A stretch of DNA of 64,000 nt, taken from positions 24,155,577 to 24,219,576 of the forward strand of contig NC_084462.1 in assembly GCF_027409185.1 (NCBI RefSeq), written 5' to 3'. Origin of the DNA: Cynocephalus volans. Its lineage: Eukaryota; Chordata; Mammalia; Dermoptera; Cynocephalidae. Below the pieces are notes generated by a model. The model saw nothing but the letters and a program-made list of their open reading frames with translations. It did not search any database and was not told where the DNA came from. Positions 1 through 10,430 of this stretch are shown here, in pieces; the first letter of the stretch is position 1; each line of letters opens with the position of its first letter. The translations under genes and the position numbers were made by a program.

Positions 1-202
1 TGAGCATCATCCATCTCCTTTGTTGCTGTCCAGATGTGCCTGTTTTTGCCTATATGAAGCTCTTCTCGTAGACTTCTCATAGAGCTAGGTTTAGTCACCC
101 TTGAGAATCCATCAGTCTTACAGATGATCCTATTTCACCTGTAATACCTTTTTCCTAAGAACAGGAAACAACTGATATATCATATTCTACTTATTATTTC
201 AG
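1..202 (+). other. ZSCAN21: ZSCAN21 last intron (3' part)
   Basis: This is non-coding sequence ending in a pyrimidine-rich stretch and an AG at 201-202, directly before the reading frame of the zinc-finger exon. It is the intron before the terminal exon; the SCAN-domain exons must lie to the left of the window. Confidence 0.8.
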
Positions 203-1041
203 ATTGTAAATCTAATGCCCAGAATGAGGAATCAGCAGATGAACAGAAAAGTTCTGAAGAAGAATCTCATGCAGATGGACTCAAAAGGGATATTCCTGTG
301 ATTATTGCCAATAAATGTGAGGCCATGTTAGAAAGGCAGTGGGTAAACCTTGAAAAGGAAAGAGGAATAAAAACCCCTCTTCAAGGCACAGGTTCCAAGA
401 AAGGTACAGAATCAGTTCCTTCTAAACCTGCCCCAGGAGAGAGACGTTATATATGTGCTGAGTGTGGAAAAGCCTTTAGTAATAGCTCAAATCTTACTAA
501 ACACCGGAGAACACACACTGGGGAGAAACCTTATGTATGCACCAAATGTGGGAAGGCTTTCAGCCACAGCTCAAACCTCACCCTTCATTACAGAACACAC
601 TTGGTGGACCGGCCTTATGACTGCAAGTGTGGAAAAGCCTTCGGTCAGAGCTCAGACCTCCTTAAACATCAGAGAATGCATACTGAGGAGGCACCATATC
701 AGTGTAAAGATTGTGGAAAGTCTTTCAGTGGTAAAGGCAGCCTAATTCGACACTATCGAATCCATACTGGGGAGAAGCCTTATCAGTGTAACGAGTGTGG
801 GAAGAGCTTTAGTCAGCACGCAGGTCTTAGTTCACATCAAAGACTCCACACTGGAGAGAAGCCGTATAAATGTAAGGAGTGTGGGAAAGCCTTCAACCAC
901 AGCTCAAATTTTAACAAACATCATAGAATCCATACTGGGGAAAAGCCCTATTGGTGTAATCATTGTGGAAAAACCTTCTGTAGCAAGTCAAATCTTTCTA
1001 AACATCAGAGAGTCCACACTGGAGAGGGAGAAGTACCATAA
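203..1041 (+). CDS. ZSCAN21: ZSCAN21 terminal exon (C2H2 zinc-finger protein), partial
   Basis: This exon encodes the C-terminal 278 residues of a nuclear, DNA-binding SCAN zinc-finger transcription factor. It starts after the AG at 201-202 with two bases completing a split codon, and ends with TAA at 1039-1041. An acidic, Ser/Glu-rich linker is followed by a stretch reading [20 protein letters not shown], then seven zinc fingers between about 448 and 1020. Most linkers are TGEKPY. Finger 3 is odd: its cysteines are spaced C-x-C (622-630) instead of C-x2-C, and the linker after it reads TEEAPY. I remember the same oddities in human ZSCAN21 (also called ZNF38/Zipro1), which has the same C-terminal GEGE tail, so this is an ortholog call. 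The human protein is about 473 residues, so the SCAN dimerisation domain lies outside the window. No stop or frameshift is seen, and the gene looks functional. Confidence 0.93.
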
Positions 1042-1455
1042 CTGTCAAGTATGCTCTTTTGTTTTTGTTTTTTTAAGTTTTAGAACATGAATGCTAGGGA
1101 GAATCCCTGTAATTGCAATATCAACTCTGGTGGTAGATTTGCTTCACTTCACATCAAGGGATGCCTGAGGGGTGGGAGCTCCACAGTGGCACAGTCAGCA
1201 GGAGGTTGTCAGAGGATATCAGTGGGTCTGTACCTGCCAGCTCGCTGGGCAGCATCCTCCCCACACATCAGGGCCCAGTAAACCATGCCAACATTGCCTT
1301 TTGCAAAGTTAAACTGATGTGTATCCACTGTAATTAAGGAAGAACATTAAAACCGTTAAACTTTTAACATATATTCTAGAATTATAATTTGTAAAGAGTT
1401 GAACCACATTGAACTCAGTTTAATTGGATTTCAAATAAACTTATATTGTAATGCT
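1042..1455 (+). other. ZSCAN21: ZSCAN21 3' UTR
   Basis: This is AT-rich non-coding sequence downstream of the ZSCAN21 stop. It contains an ATTAAA-like motif near 1346 and a canonical AATAAA at 1434-1439. The end at about 1455 is inferred as 15-20 bases past the signal. Confidence 0.6.
1434..1439 (+). terminator. poly(A) signal of ZSCAN21
   Basis: AATAAA lies about 395 bases past the ZSCAN21 stop and is the first canonical hexamer downstream of the gene. Alternative signals further down fall in transposon-derived sequence. Confidence 0.6.
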
Positions 1456-1599
1456 TCAGGACCATTATTATGATAAATAATGTGTTGGTTATTGAACACT
1501 ATTATAGAGAAAACAATCCCTGCTGGTTTAGCTTTTAGAAAATTTGGATTTTCTTAACTGCAGTTTTACATGCCAAGATTAAGGACAACAAGAAAGTTT

Positions 1600-3340
1600 C
1601 ATGTCTGGTACCAGTTCATGCAATAAATGGATTGGAATGGTATACGTAAGTGTGATATATGTTGCCTCCAAAATCCAAAAAGGCCCACCAAACTGCCTCT
1701 TAGTACTGAGTGCAATGTACAGCAATTCAATGCTTCAGACATTTGGACCCTGAAAAGCTTCGCTGATATGGAAGGCCCTTGAATCTGTAGGGTTTACCTC
1801 CCATCCTGTGTATGCATGTGTTTTCCTGAAGGATCCAAAAACACTTACCACTTCTTATTTATCAGGTCCGATCATTACGATGGCATCACTAGGATAACTT
1901 TCACAGAATGTCCAGAAGATCAAGGTCCCTGTATTGAATAGCAGGAAGGTTGACGTAGCCCCGAGTCAAGACTGTGAATGTATTCTGCTGTCTTTCCCAT
2001 GTAATTGTGAACTGCTTTTGATCCTCATTGTTGATAGAGATTAAAAATAATGCATTCACCAGATCAGTAGCTGCATACCAACAGCTAGGGGCCATGTTGA
2101 TCTGTTACAGTAAAGATAGCACACCCCGCACATCAGTTGTGATTAGGTTTGTGATACACAGCCATCATCAGCTACAACTCATGTATTTTTTACAGGAGCC
2201 ATGAAGAAGAATTAAGTCATTTACATCTTTGAAAGCAGCAATAATAATTCCATGCAGGATATGTTATTCTGATTTATCATCTTGGTTGGCTGGGGAAGGA
2301 CAGAGTGTTCTGGTATTTCCACTCCACTCAGCCCTTCCTACCATGACATGCTACAGCTTAGGTAACCTGCAAACATTCATCCCAATTATCCTTTCACAAA
2401 CATGACCATAGAGTGTTTCTCTGTACCCACTGGGCCCACTGAGATGGATTGGGGCCAGGATTCCATTTATCACCTGACCTCTATCTGGAGGGTAATGATG
2501 TAGTTTTGGATTTGCATCATCTTAGATCCTGTATCCAATAGCCTCAAAAGATCCAATTCCCTTTCCTTACTATACTACTCGTGAACAGCCACAAGTCCTT
2601 TTGGGGAAATATTTATGGCTTGTACTTGTGTTAGAATTGGAAGGTTCTCCAAAGAAACCCAGCCTTCCCTTCAACTGATGGATTCTGGATCTGAGAACTG
2701 GTTTAGATCTGGAAAATGGGTGAAGGGTTGCAATTTCCTATCACAACAGCTGATATCAGCCTTTTCATAAGCTTATGGGGGGTTTTGTTTATACAAATCA
2801 AAGCATTACCTTGTTGGCTGTCAATCTTTCCTAGGAACACCAAGGGTTATTAGCTATTGCCACAGATCCCTTTGGGTCAAGACACCCTAGTTGCCATTTT
2901 GGCCTTGTTGCTCATCATAGTAATATAATTATGTCCCTTCTACCTCTGACAGCCAAATGCCACTGGCTAATCGAGAATTCAGTCATACCCATTGATACCA
3001 AGAAACTCAGTTCCATGGCAGAATCTGCTATTAATCCTAGCCTACAGAGACAGCCACCACTGAACTTATCAACAATACCAGTGCTCTCCTGATTAATGCA
3101 TACCTTACTGTCTTAGTGAGTGGCCCACACACAAACTCACAATGTCTCAGTGAGGTTTTGGGGCCCCCTGCAATAACATGGTCAGGTGTTGGGGTCTCGG
3201 GTCTTATGTAATAAATTCATTTTAACCTGCACCGAGCTGCTGACTGCTTCTCAGTACTCTGCTAATTAGTTCCAGCATGTCTACATCATTTATAGGCCAT
3301 CATTCTTGCCCAAGTTTTAATGAGCCATCCTAGAAGTGTG
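1600..3340 (-). mobile_element. decayed endogenous retrovirus, antisense, with pol fragment
   Basis: On the minus strand, 2095-1901 keeps an open stretch resembling a retroviral reverse transcriptase around its conserved LPQGY-type motif (here LTRGY). Just beyond, near 1860-1890, a YIDD-like active-site region followed by an IGPD-type stretch is recognisable but broken by stops. The rest of the interval has no intact frame, and its limits are estimates. It is an old, non-functional ERV remnant whose exact family I cannot name. No LTR pair could be delimited. Confidence 0.6.
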
Positions 3341-3344
3341 TTAG

Positions 3345-3743
3345 GACTGTATTGATTTTTTATTGTTACTGTAACAAATTGCTACAAACTTGGTGACTTA
3401 CGACAACACAGCTTTATTATCTTATTGTTCTGTAGATTAGAATTCTAACATACATCTCACTGGGCTAAAATCAAGGTGGCAGCAGGGATGTGTTCCTTTG
3501 TGGAAGCTCTTGGGGAGAATCTTTTCATGCCTTTTCCAGCTTCTAAAGGACACCCATATGCCTTGGCTCATAACTCCTCCTTCCATATTCAAAGCCAGCA
3601 AGAGTCATCTCTCTGACCATTCTTCCACGGTCACATTTAACCTCTTCTCTCTTTTGCCTCTCTCTTCCACTTTTAATGACCCTTTTGTTTACACTGGGGC
3701 CAACTGGATAATCTCCCTATCTTCAGGTCAGCTGATTGCTAAC
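3345..3743 (-). mobile_element. MaLR/MLT-like LTR, antisense (interrupted)
   Basis: This resembles the common mammalian LTR text with a 'tctcactgggctaaaatcaa' segment, read antisense. It appears to continue after the next LTR, at about 4118-4200, where the start of such an LTR (a 'ccaaagatggctatgtcc' segment on the minus strand) is recognisable. A second LTR therefore landed inside it. The 187-codon open stretch across this region is an accident of the repeat. Confidence 0.5.
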
Positions 3744-4117
3744 TGTATTAGTCCGATTCTGTTGCTTATAACAAAATACTTGGAACTGGGTGATTTCTAT
3801 GAGAACAATTTATTGCTTACAGTTTTTGAGGCTGGGAAGTCCAAAATCCAGGAAACACATCTGGCGAGGGTCTTCCCTGGCGGTAACACGGGTGTCACGT
3901 GGCAGAATGGTGGAGTGGAGAGAGATTCTCCTGTCAAAGCCCTCAAAACCACACCCATGACCACCATTATTAATCCACTCGTTAGGGCATGGTCCTCAGA
4001 ATCTGATTGCCTCTTCAAGGCCCCATCTTTCAATTACCTTTATAGGGTTTCCCACCCTTGACAGTTACAGTGCAGATTAAGCTTCAGTGACTTTGGGGGG
4101 CCATTTAGTCCACTGCA
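3744..4117 (-). mobile_element. MaLR-type solo LTR, antisense (copy a)
   Basis: On the minus strand it begins near a TGCAGTGGAC-like start and ends in GGACTAATACA, with an internal GCAATAAA polyadenylation signal. It is the same family as the sense copies at 19160-19587 and 21866-22272, with long stretches of shared sequence. No internal region is attached, so it is a solo LTR. Confidence 0.7.
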
Positions 4118-4199
4118 CCAACCTTAATCTAATCTCCAGCCTTATTCACGTTTTGGGGATTAGGACATAGCCATCTTTGGGTGCCGTTATCCTGCCTCA

Positions 4200-4720
4200 T
4201 CTCCAGATGTGTTTGCCAGGATATGAAAACCTGAAGCCTGGAAAAGTGCTCTCTATCAATATTCTCTCCCCTGTCCCAGCTTTATATGCAGCACGCTAGC
4301 ACCACCGCTCCCCTCTCCCAGTCTAGCACCTCAAGAGTTACTCCCACATATGTTCCTCTGGTTCCTGCCAGTCATTTAGCCAGGTTCCAAAACACTGTCA
4401 GTGAGTAAGCCATTCTCTCTTGCAGCAGTGATGATGTTTTCCCACATGGGCTGTACCAAGACCTGATCCCAGTTTCCCAGTTGTTGTTTTGTATGTATTT
4501 GGGGAGGAGAGGAGACAGATTTTTTTTTTTTTTTTTTTTTTGAGAAGGACAAATTATCTTGAGAGGTATCTTCCCAGGTGAGATCTTTGCATGGTCTCCA
4601 AGCAAAAAAGAGGCTACTCACCTCTAGCAAGGGGGAAGGAATGCTTTTGCTAAGCCAGAGGGTTCAGGGAAATTGGGACATTCGATTATTTGTTGTCTGA
4701 AATTCAAATTTAAATAATTC
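4200..4720. other. no gene recognised; poly(T) tract
   Basis: This is non-coding sequence with a run of more than 20 T at about 4519-4541, possibly the A-tail of an antisense retroposon. The small minus-strand open frames here are created by the homopolymer and are not credible genes. Confidence 0.4.
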
Positions 4721-4724
4721 CTAT

Positions 4725-4830
4725 TTTAATAATACTGATGATAATGACATCTTTAGGTGCCAGGCACTGTGCTAAACACCTTATATACATGATCTAGTTT
4801 ACAATAGTCACCCCCTTTAGAGCTACCAAC
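4725..4830 (-). repeat. MIR SINE fragment, antisense
   Basis: It contains the typical antisense MIR text 'gtgccaggcactgtgctaa' followed by a degenerate 'acatgatct' segment. It is short and old. Confidence 0.6.
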
Positions 4831-4859
4831 CTCCATTGCTTTTTGAGTAAGAGCTAACC

Positions 4860-5350
4860 CTTCATTCCTTTCTCTCCCAAATCAGTCTTTCTTCTTTCCT
4901 CTCTTTCATTCAAAAATTCTGATTGGGTGAGACAGCCTCCCTGTGATAACCACCAAGGCCACCTCCCAATTAGTCTTAATCAGTTTGGGCTGAATCAGGG
5001 AGTCTGTGCACAAGTCTCAACTTTGCCTGCAATTCCACCTTCTGACAACATAAGGCCAACACTCCTCCCTCGTTTTAATGCTTAAATCTCCACCCCCAAG
5101 AGAACATGAGTCACATGTAACATACACGAAGCCTCACTGCATGCGTGCCCTCAACCACACTTGAATACGGTAGAAATAAACCAGCCCATTAAACATGTGT
5201 GAGTTCCAGTAGCTAGACCCTTAAAAGTGATCTCCATCTCCGTGGGTCATGAGACCCAAAAATAAAAGTTCCTTTCTGTTGCGTGCTGGAATTGCCCCAC
5301 CCTGTGGTCGTGTTTCTTTGGGTATGCACAGTAGACAAAGATCCTGCAGG
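4860..5350 (+). repeat. possible LTR-like repeat, unclassified
   Basis: This non-coding stretch has an AATAAAAG signal near 5262 and a CT-rich end, as in many retroviral LTRs. I cannot match it to a named family and see no coding frame. Confidence 0.25.
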
Positions 5351-5483
5351 TGTTTTCCCATGACGATACCTTTATCCATGGAGGAAACATTCCAAGACTC
5401 CCAGTGGATGCCTGAAACCATATAGAGTACCGAACCCTGTATATACTATGTTTTTTCCGATACAACATACCTGTGATAAAGTT

Positions 5484-6139
5484 GTCGACCTAAAAGAGAA
5501 ACTGAGGCATGATATATAAAGCAAAAGGCTTATTTAGGCCAAATATTAGGATTGCAACCTGGAGAACACAAACCCAAATGCCTTGAGCATGTATTCCAGA
5601 GAACAGAAGTCAGTAATATTTAATGGAAAAGAGAATTTTAAAGGGGCAGTTCCAAAGTTGTTTTTCAAGCATTTACATTGGTTCATTAAAACAACATAAG
5701 CTACTACTTGGACATACATTGTTCTTTGTATCATAAATTACGGGAACATTGCATTGAAGAAAAGGGTGAGGGTCATAATGGTAAACATCTGGACAATTTA
5801 CAACCTCCAGCCGAGACAGCTGGATTAGTAAACTGCTGCTTTTAGCATTTATGTCAGATACAGATATGGGGGACTTGACTAAAGCCCTATGCTCACAACT
5901 CTCTGGGCCTGTTAAATTTAACAGACCTTACATTCCTTAGATTGTTTTTCTTTCTTTTTTCTTTAAAAGATGACCGGTAAGGGGATCTTAACCCTTGACT
6001 TGGTGTTGTCAGCACCACGCTCACCCAGTGAGCCAACCGGCCATCCCTATATGGGATGTGAACCCGGGGCCTTGGTGTTATGAGCACCACACTCTCCCGA
6101 GTGAGCCACGGGACGGCCCTTAGATTGTTTTTCTTTCTC
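5484..6139. mobile_element. LTR-like insertion inside the Tigger relic
   Basis: It interrupts the Tigger text cleanly: 'gataaagt' on the left and 'agtttaattt' on the right rejoin into the expected sequence, with a short duplication (agt or agtt). A target duplication of this size, and element ends beginning near TG and finishing near CA, suggest a solo LTR. I do not recognise the family. A dimeric SINE later landed in its right end. Confidence 0.4.
5937..6138 (-). mobile_element. dimeric tRNA-Ile-derived SINE, antisense, with target duplication
   Basis: The body is about 5956-6119 on the minus strand: two tRNA-Ile-like units in tandem, each with a GGCTCACT-type A box and an 'acaccaagg...ggtt' B-box region, then an A/T-rich tail. 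It is flanked by an exact 19-bp duplication, ttagattgtttttctttct, at 5937-5955 and 6120-6138, showing LINE-driven insertion. It belongs to the same family as the dimer at 54771-54954. Confidence 0.85.
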
Positions 6140-6278
6140 AAGTTTAATTTATAAATTAGGCACAGTAGGGATTAACAATAACTAATAATAAGATAGAACA
6201 ATCATAAAATATACTGTAATAAAAATATGTGAATGTGTTCTCTCTTTCTCTCAAACTATCTTATATACTGTATTCACC

Positions 6279-6363
6279 TATGAGGGTGCTTCAAAAAGTT
6301 CATGGAAAGATTCATATTATATTTTAATTCTATTTTTTCTACAACTTTTGAAGCACGCTTGTA
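6279..6363. mobile_element. mariner-like MITE with terminal inverted repeats
   Basis: This is an 85-bp element flanked by TA dinucleotides. The left end 'gagggtgcttcaaaaagttc' is inverted at the right end ('gaagcacgcttgta'). The same element, in the other orientation, is at 33214-33300. It sits inside the Tigger relic, so it arrived later. Confidence 0.7.
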
Positions 6364-6454
6364 TTTTTGGACAGCAGTTGACCACGGGTAACTGAAACCG
6401 TAGAAAGTGAAACTGTAGATAAGGGGGGACCACTCTACTCCTCCACAACAGCAT

Positions 6455-6600
6455 CATTATTATTATTATTCTCCTTATATTATCGATGAAGAAATGGTCA
6501 CGGGGAGTGTAAGCGTCTTGCCTACAGTCTCCCAGTTAGTAAGTGACAGAATGAGCATCCGACCCTGGGCAATGTGACTCTTTAGGTCTCCATTAACCAC
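6455..6600 (-). repeat. MIR SINE, antisense
   Basis: It follows the antisense MIR consensus: 'gatgaagaaatgg...cttgcctacagtctcccagttagtaagtgacag', then a degenerate tRNA-like head ending 'attaacca'. Confidence 0.65.
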
Positions 6601-7255
6601 AATACATGATTAGGATCAATATTCTTATAAATATAATAATCGTAGTAACTCAATATTAATTGGAATTTTCAAGATAGAAAACCTTTGGTAATCCTTTAAC
6701 CCAAACCCCTTATTTTATGGATGACAAAACTAAGAACTAAATGGGAATTGCAAAACCTTAGCAAGAGCCTGAGTTGGGCCTAGATTTCCAGGCTAGGTTT
6801 ATTTTTACAATTCATTTCGGTGCAATTCTGAAAGCTAATCCTTTGTCACTTGTGGGTGTTGCAAACATCTCCCAGTTATTTGCTTTATATTCTCACTGTG
6901 CTTTAATCCATTGAGCAAACATCAATGCTCTTTTATTCTGAAGGACTACCACTTCCTTTTATTTCACATGTACGTTTGAATCCCATTTTGGTATATATAT
7001 GGTACCTTGTTTACTGTGATTTCACTTGTTTTCAAATGACACTTTTGTAATGCAGTGGTTAAATACAGATATTAAGCTTAAAAATTAGACATGGATATTA
7101 CATTTTATCAGGATTTTCCTTTCTAATGTGTCTTTCTTTCTGTATTTTTGGAATACTTCCCACTCCAAAGTTATGTAAGTTGTTTCCCTATAATTTTTTC
7201 TAAATTTGAAAACATTTGCTGTTTCTCAGTTGTGAATTGTAGGATCAGCTTGTCA
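6600..7255. other. no gene recognised; weak old LINE-like text
   Basis: This is AT-rich non-coding sequence. The part around 6840-7030 faintly resembles old antisense L1, and 6690-6800 may be another MIR remnant. No coding exon is supported. Confidence 0.3.
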
Positions 7256-7259
7256 GGTT

Positions 7260-7665
7260 GCACCAAAGGAAAGAAAAAAGAAAAAGAAAGAAAAGACAAT
7301 CAATTTTTGGATTTTTAATGCATAATGAGCAGTCCTACTCCATTGTTGATGTTTGCTGAGGCCTTTAAACCCTCCCCCTGCTTGTACCCCACATCTGGGC
7401 AAGCTCGTAAGAAAGCCTGTACCCCTCTCCTCTGGTGTCAGCGGCAGATTCAAACCAGAGGAGCTTGCCTGAGTGCAGGAACTCTCTCCCAGCCCTACCC
7501 CTGTGACTACAAATCCAGACCAGTCTCCTTCACTTCACTCAAGTGTTTTCAGACCTGTTTGAAAGGCCTGCCTTCCTCTCCTCAGAGACCTCAATTCTGT
7601 AAGTAATAAACCTTGGCATGTGTGTGGCATTATCTGTCTCAACATTAGAACCAAACTGTGTGTGT
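7260..7665 (+). repeat. LTR-like repeat, unclassified
   Basis: It has a C-rich body followed by 'gtaagtaataaaccttgg' and a short GT-rich end, which fits the R/U5 part of a retroviral LTR. The 93-codon open stretch here has no recognisable domain. The family is not identified. Confidence 0.35.
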
Positions 7666-7689
7666 AAGTTGGCGTGCAGCGGGGAGTCC

Positions 7690-8690
7690 ATCTACTTCTG
7701 CAGGTGACCATACATAATGGATTTAGAATAAATTTATACATGAATTTTAGGAGAATGACATCTTTGCCATATTGTATCTTTCCATTCCTTAATATGGCTT
7801 ATTTCTCCATTTATTCAGTTCTTCTTTTTGTTTGTTCTTCAATAATATTTTATAATTCTCTATATTTGTGTATCTCTACACAAAATCCTAGTTATCTTGT
7901 GGTTTTTATTGTGGATGAGATCTTTTTATTCCTGTTTTTTAGTTGGTTATTGCAGAAAGGAATGTTATTGATTTGTATGTTGATTTTGTGTCTAGGAACT
8001 TGCTGAACTTTTATTATGTCCAATAATTTTCTGAAGGTTGGCATGTAGACAATCCATATTGTCTCTTACGATGGCAATTTTTCTTTTCCAATTCTTGTGC
8101 CTTTTTTTTTTTTTCCCCTTATTGCATTGGTGAAGACCTTCAGTATATTGTCAGACAATTAATCCCAGCAGGGATTTTTGTCTTGTTCATGATTTTAGTG
8201 GAATTGCTTCTCAATTCTCACAAGTAAGTGTAATATTTGCTTTCAGGGCTTTTTGTTTGTTTTTGGTGGGCTGACAAATACAGGGATCAAACCCTGAACC
8301 TGCTTTCAGTTTTACTTTTTTTTTTTTCGCTGACCAGTATTGTTTTCAGTTTTGATCAATACTCTTTACCAAAATTTCTGAGAATTTTTATCATGAATGT
8401 TTGCTGAGTTGTCTAATACTTTTCTTCATCAATTGAAATAATCACGATTTTTCTCATTCAATCTGTTAATATGGTATATTACATTTATAGATTTTAAATT
8501 TTACCATCCTTACATTCCCTGTAACCAGATCTATTTTGTTATATATTTTAATATACTGATAAAGTTATAATACTGATGTTTAGGGTTTTAGCATTCATGT
8601 TCATAAGTGAGATTGCTCTGCTGCTCATCTAGTTAAACTATCCTTGTAAACTGACTTAGGCAGCTTCCCCTTTTGGGGGGGTAATGATGG
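7690..8690 (-). mobile_element. old L1 ORF2 fragment, antisense
   Basis: The minus strand carries decayed L1 ORF2 text with many stops, visible on the plus strand as phrases such as 'tctaggaacttgctgaa' and 'caatctgttaatatggt'. A SINE fragment (8249-8299) interrupts it. The 110-codon plus-strand frame at 7674-8006 is the antisense of this L1, not a gene. Confidence 0.65.
8249..8299 (-). repeat. tRNA-Ile SINE fragment, antisense
   Basis: It contains the antisense end of the SINE (poly-T side, 'ttggtgggctgac...gggatcaaaccctgaac'). It is bounded by a short duplication, tgctttcag, at about 8238-8246 and 8300-8308, within the antisense L1. Confidence 0.55.
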
Positions 8691-8744
8691 GGATTATTGG
8701 TTCCATGAGGCTTTTTAAAACCATTTAGATCTGCTGTCTTATGA

Positions 8745-9115
8745 ATGGGCAAGAGACTTTTGATTACAAATATACTTTATTTTCATTCATTTATTCTGAA
8801 AATGCTTATACTTTCAACTATGTACAAGGTACTACTATTCTTGGTGTTAGGGATTAACAGAGAACAAAACAAACAACAGTCTCTGCCCTCAGGAAAGTTA
8901 TATTCTAGTGGTGGGGGGGACAGACAATAAACAAAACAAATCAAGAGCAAGGTGCTGATAACACCAAGGTCCAGGGTTCTATCCCTGTACCAAAAAAAAA
9001 AAAAAATTAGTAAAATAACTGATATGTACTGTGATAAGTGCTATGAAGAAAAACAAAATAGAAAAAGGAGATAGGGAGGCTGGAGTGCGGGTGGCAGAAA
9101 TAAATCAAAATATAT
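8745..9115 (-). repeat. ancient L2-type interspersed repeat
   Basis: It shows the well-known phrase pattern 'attcatttattctgaaaat...tctctgccctcaggaaagtt...gacagacaataaac', then 'gataagtgctatgaagaa'. A monomeric SINE at 8945-9005 is inserted in the middle. Similar text recurs at 36995-37135 and 52270-52430. The assignment to L2 is from memory. Confidence 0.45.
8945..9005 (+). repeat. tRNA-Ile SINE, 5'-truncated
   Basis: It starts inside the tRNA-like head (gctgataacaccaaggtcc), has the B box (gggttctatccc) and ends in a run of about 15 A. Confidence 0.75.
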
Positions 9116-9563
9116 CAGTAATCGCTATAATTGGATAACTGAAGTAAAAAGATCTACTAGAATCCCAAGTGAAGTTTGAGACAGACCTTAATGTGCAAAT
9201 TTCAAAGATGGTGATCTAGAACTGGTTCCCAGTGTAGCATAAGAAAAAACTGGTTAGAATTTTCCTTTCCCCCTTACTTCTTTTCCTTTTGTGCTCTAAC
9301 TTGGAGGGGCAGGGAATTATGGTTCACAAGCTGGGAAGGAATAAAAATGCCAAATAGAGGAAAAGAAGACGGACCACAGCACAGGCCCCTTCTCCTCTTT
9401 ACAGCCTGCAAAGACTCCCATCTTGGTAAAGGGAAAATTTTAGTTACTGAGTTGAAACTGTAGTTTGCACCTTAACTAACAGCGACCAGAAATAGGACTG
9501 CGCAGTTTTCATCTAGGGGCAGTGGAAAAACAACCCACACTGAGCAGGTTCAGAAGACACAGG
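9115..9563. other. no gene recognised
   Basis: This non-coding sequence has no repeat or exon I can name. Confidence 0.4.
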
Positions 9564-9664
9564 GAGGTTGGTCGCTTGGCTCATTTGGTTAGAGCACACC
9601 CTTGTAACACCAAGGTCATGAGTTTGGATCCCTGTACTGTCCAGCCACCAAAAAAAAAAAAAGA
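9564..9664 (+). mobile_element. tRNA-Ile-derived SINE, monomer
   Basis: The tRNA-Ile-like head (ggctcatttggttagagc) is followed by the B box (gagtttggatccc), 'ccagccacc' and an A-tail. It is slightly diverged, with an anticodon loop not matching a functional tRNA. Confidence 0.8.
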
Positions 9665-9966
9665 AGACAGAGGAAGACAAATATGTTTGTTCAACAAGTT
9701 GGTGCAAAAGCAAATAGGACAGGCATTCTCGGCTCAAGACATAGGACACCAAATTACATTTTTAAAAAATGAGCTATGGGGGGGCGGGGGTGATTAAAAA
9801 AAATTAGGTATGGAATTAGAACAGCATTTTGAAATAGGGAAAGAGAACAAAAAGAAGGATGAGGACTTCCAGTCAAGATGGCGGAATAGACGGTCCCTAG
9901 CGTCACTCTCTCCCACAAATCAACTGATTTAAACTATAAAAACATAAAATCAAGTGCATATGGAAT

Positions 9967-10290
9967 GGGGAGACGTCCTGCGGGGGAGGCAGAAGGTCCG
10001 CGGAGACCACATGCCCTGCGGGACCACTGACACACGATCCAGCAGATAGGCTTCACTGCCGCCACCGGGCTCCATCCCAAGCCCAGCCTAGCATGCACAG
10101 AGCAGGGAGACATCCTGCAGGGGAAGGGGAAGCTCTGCAGAGACCACACGCTCTGCGGTGCCTCGGTACATCCCAGCAGCCTGGGCAAGAGCGCATGGAA
10201 CAGAGAGAAGTCCAGCACAGGAGGTGGAAGCTCAGCAGAGACCATACATGCTGTGGTACTGCCCCGTGATCCAGTAGCCCGGCAGAGTCC
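9967..10290 (+). promoter_or_regulatory. L1 5' UTR with three monomer-like repeats
   Basis: Three imperfect direct repeats start at about 9967, 10104 and 10202. Each contains a version of 'ggagacrtcctgc', then 'gcagagaccaca' and 'gatccagcag'. This GC-rich block lies where the internal L1 promoter should be. The repeats are diverged and unequal in spacing (about 137 and 98 bp). Minus-strand frames of up to 140 codons in this block are by-products of it. Confidence 0.55.
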
Positions 10291-10430
10291 AAGCTGACCA
10301 GAGAGGTGGCTCCCCAGAAAGGCCCAAGACCCGAGGCAACCACACATGCAAGGCACTAGTGGCCAACTGAGCAGTCACTGAGGAAGCCATACCAAATTGG
10401 CAACCACAGCAACATCTTAGTCAGTCAATA

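Larger units (their letters stand above)
5365..6440 (-). mobile_element. Tigger1/MER2-type DNA transposon relic, interrupted
   Basis: The right end (6370-6440) is the inverted form of the Tigger1/MER2 terminal repeat, with a 'aaggggggaccac' end and 'gaaaccgtagaaagtgaaac' inside. The left part (5365-5483) is matching internal sequence containing 'ccagtggatgcctgaaacc'. The element is split: 5365-5483 and 6140-6440 belong to it, while 5484-6139 is a later insertion. A MITE at 6279-6363 is a further insertion. No transposase frame remains. Confidence 0.75.

Noticed and set aside
455-745. Second plus-strand frame within the ZSCAN21 exon
   Set aside because: Shadow frame of the zinc-finger repeat; the real frame runs through 203-1041.
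3498-4061. 187-codon plus-strand frame
   Set aside because: It runs across antisense MaLR-type LTRs and has no domain.
7674-8006. 110-codon hydrophobic frame that looks like a membrane protein
   Set aside because: It is antisense to an old L1 ORF2; T-rich antisense L1 always gives Phe/Leu/Ile-rich frames.
9934-10356. 140-codon minus-strand frame with internally repeated residues
   Set aside because: Antisense of the GC-rich, repeated L1 5' UTR.
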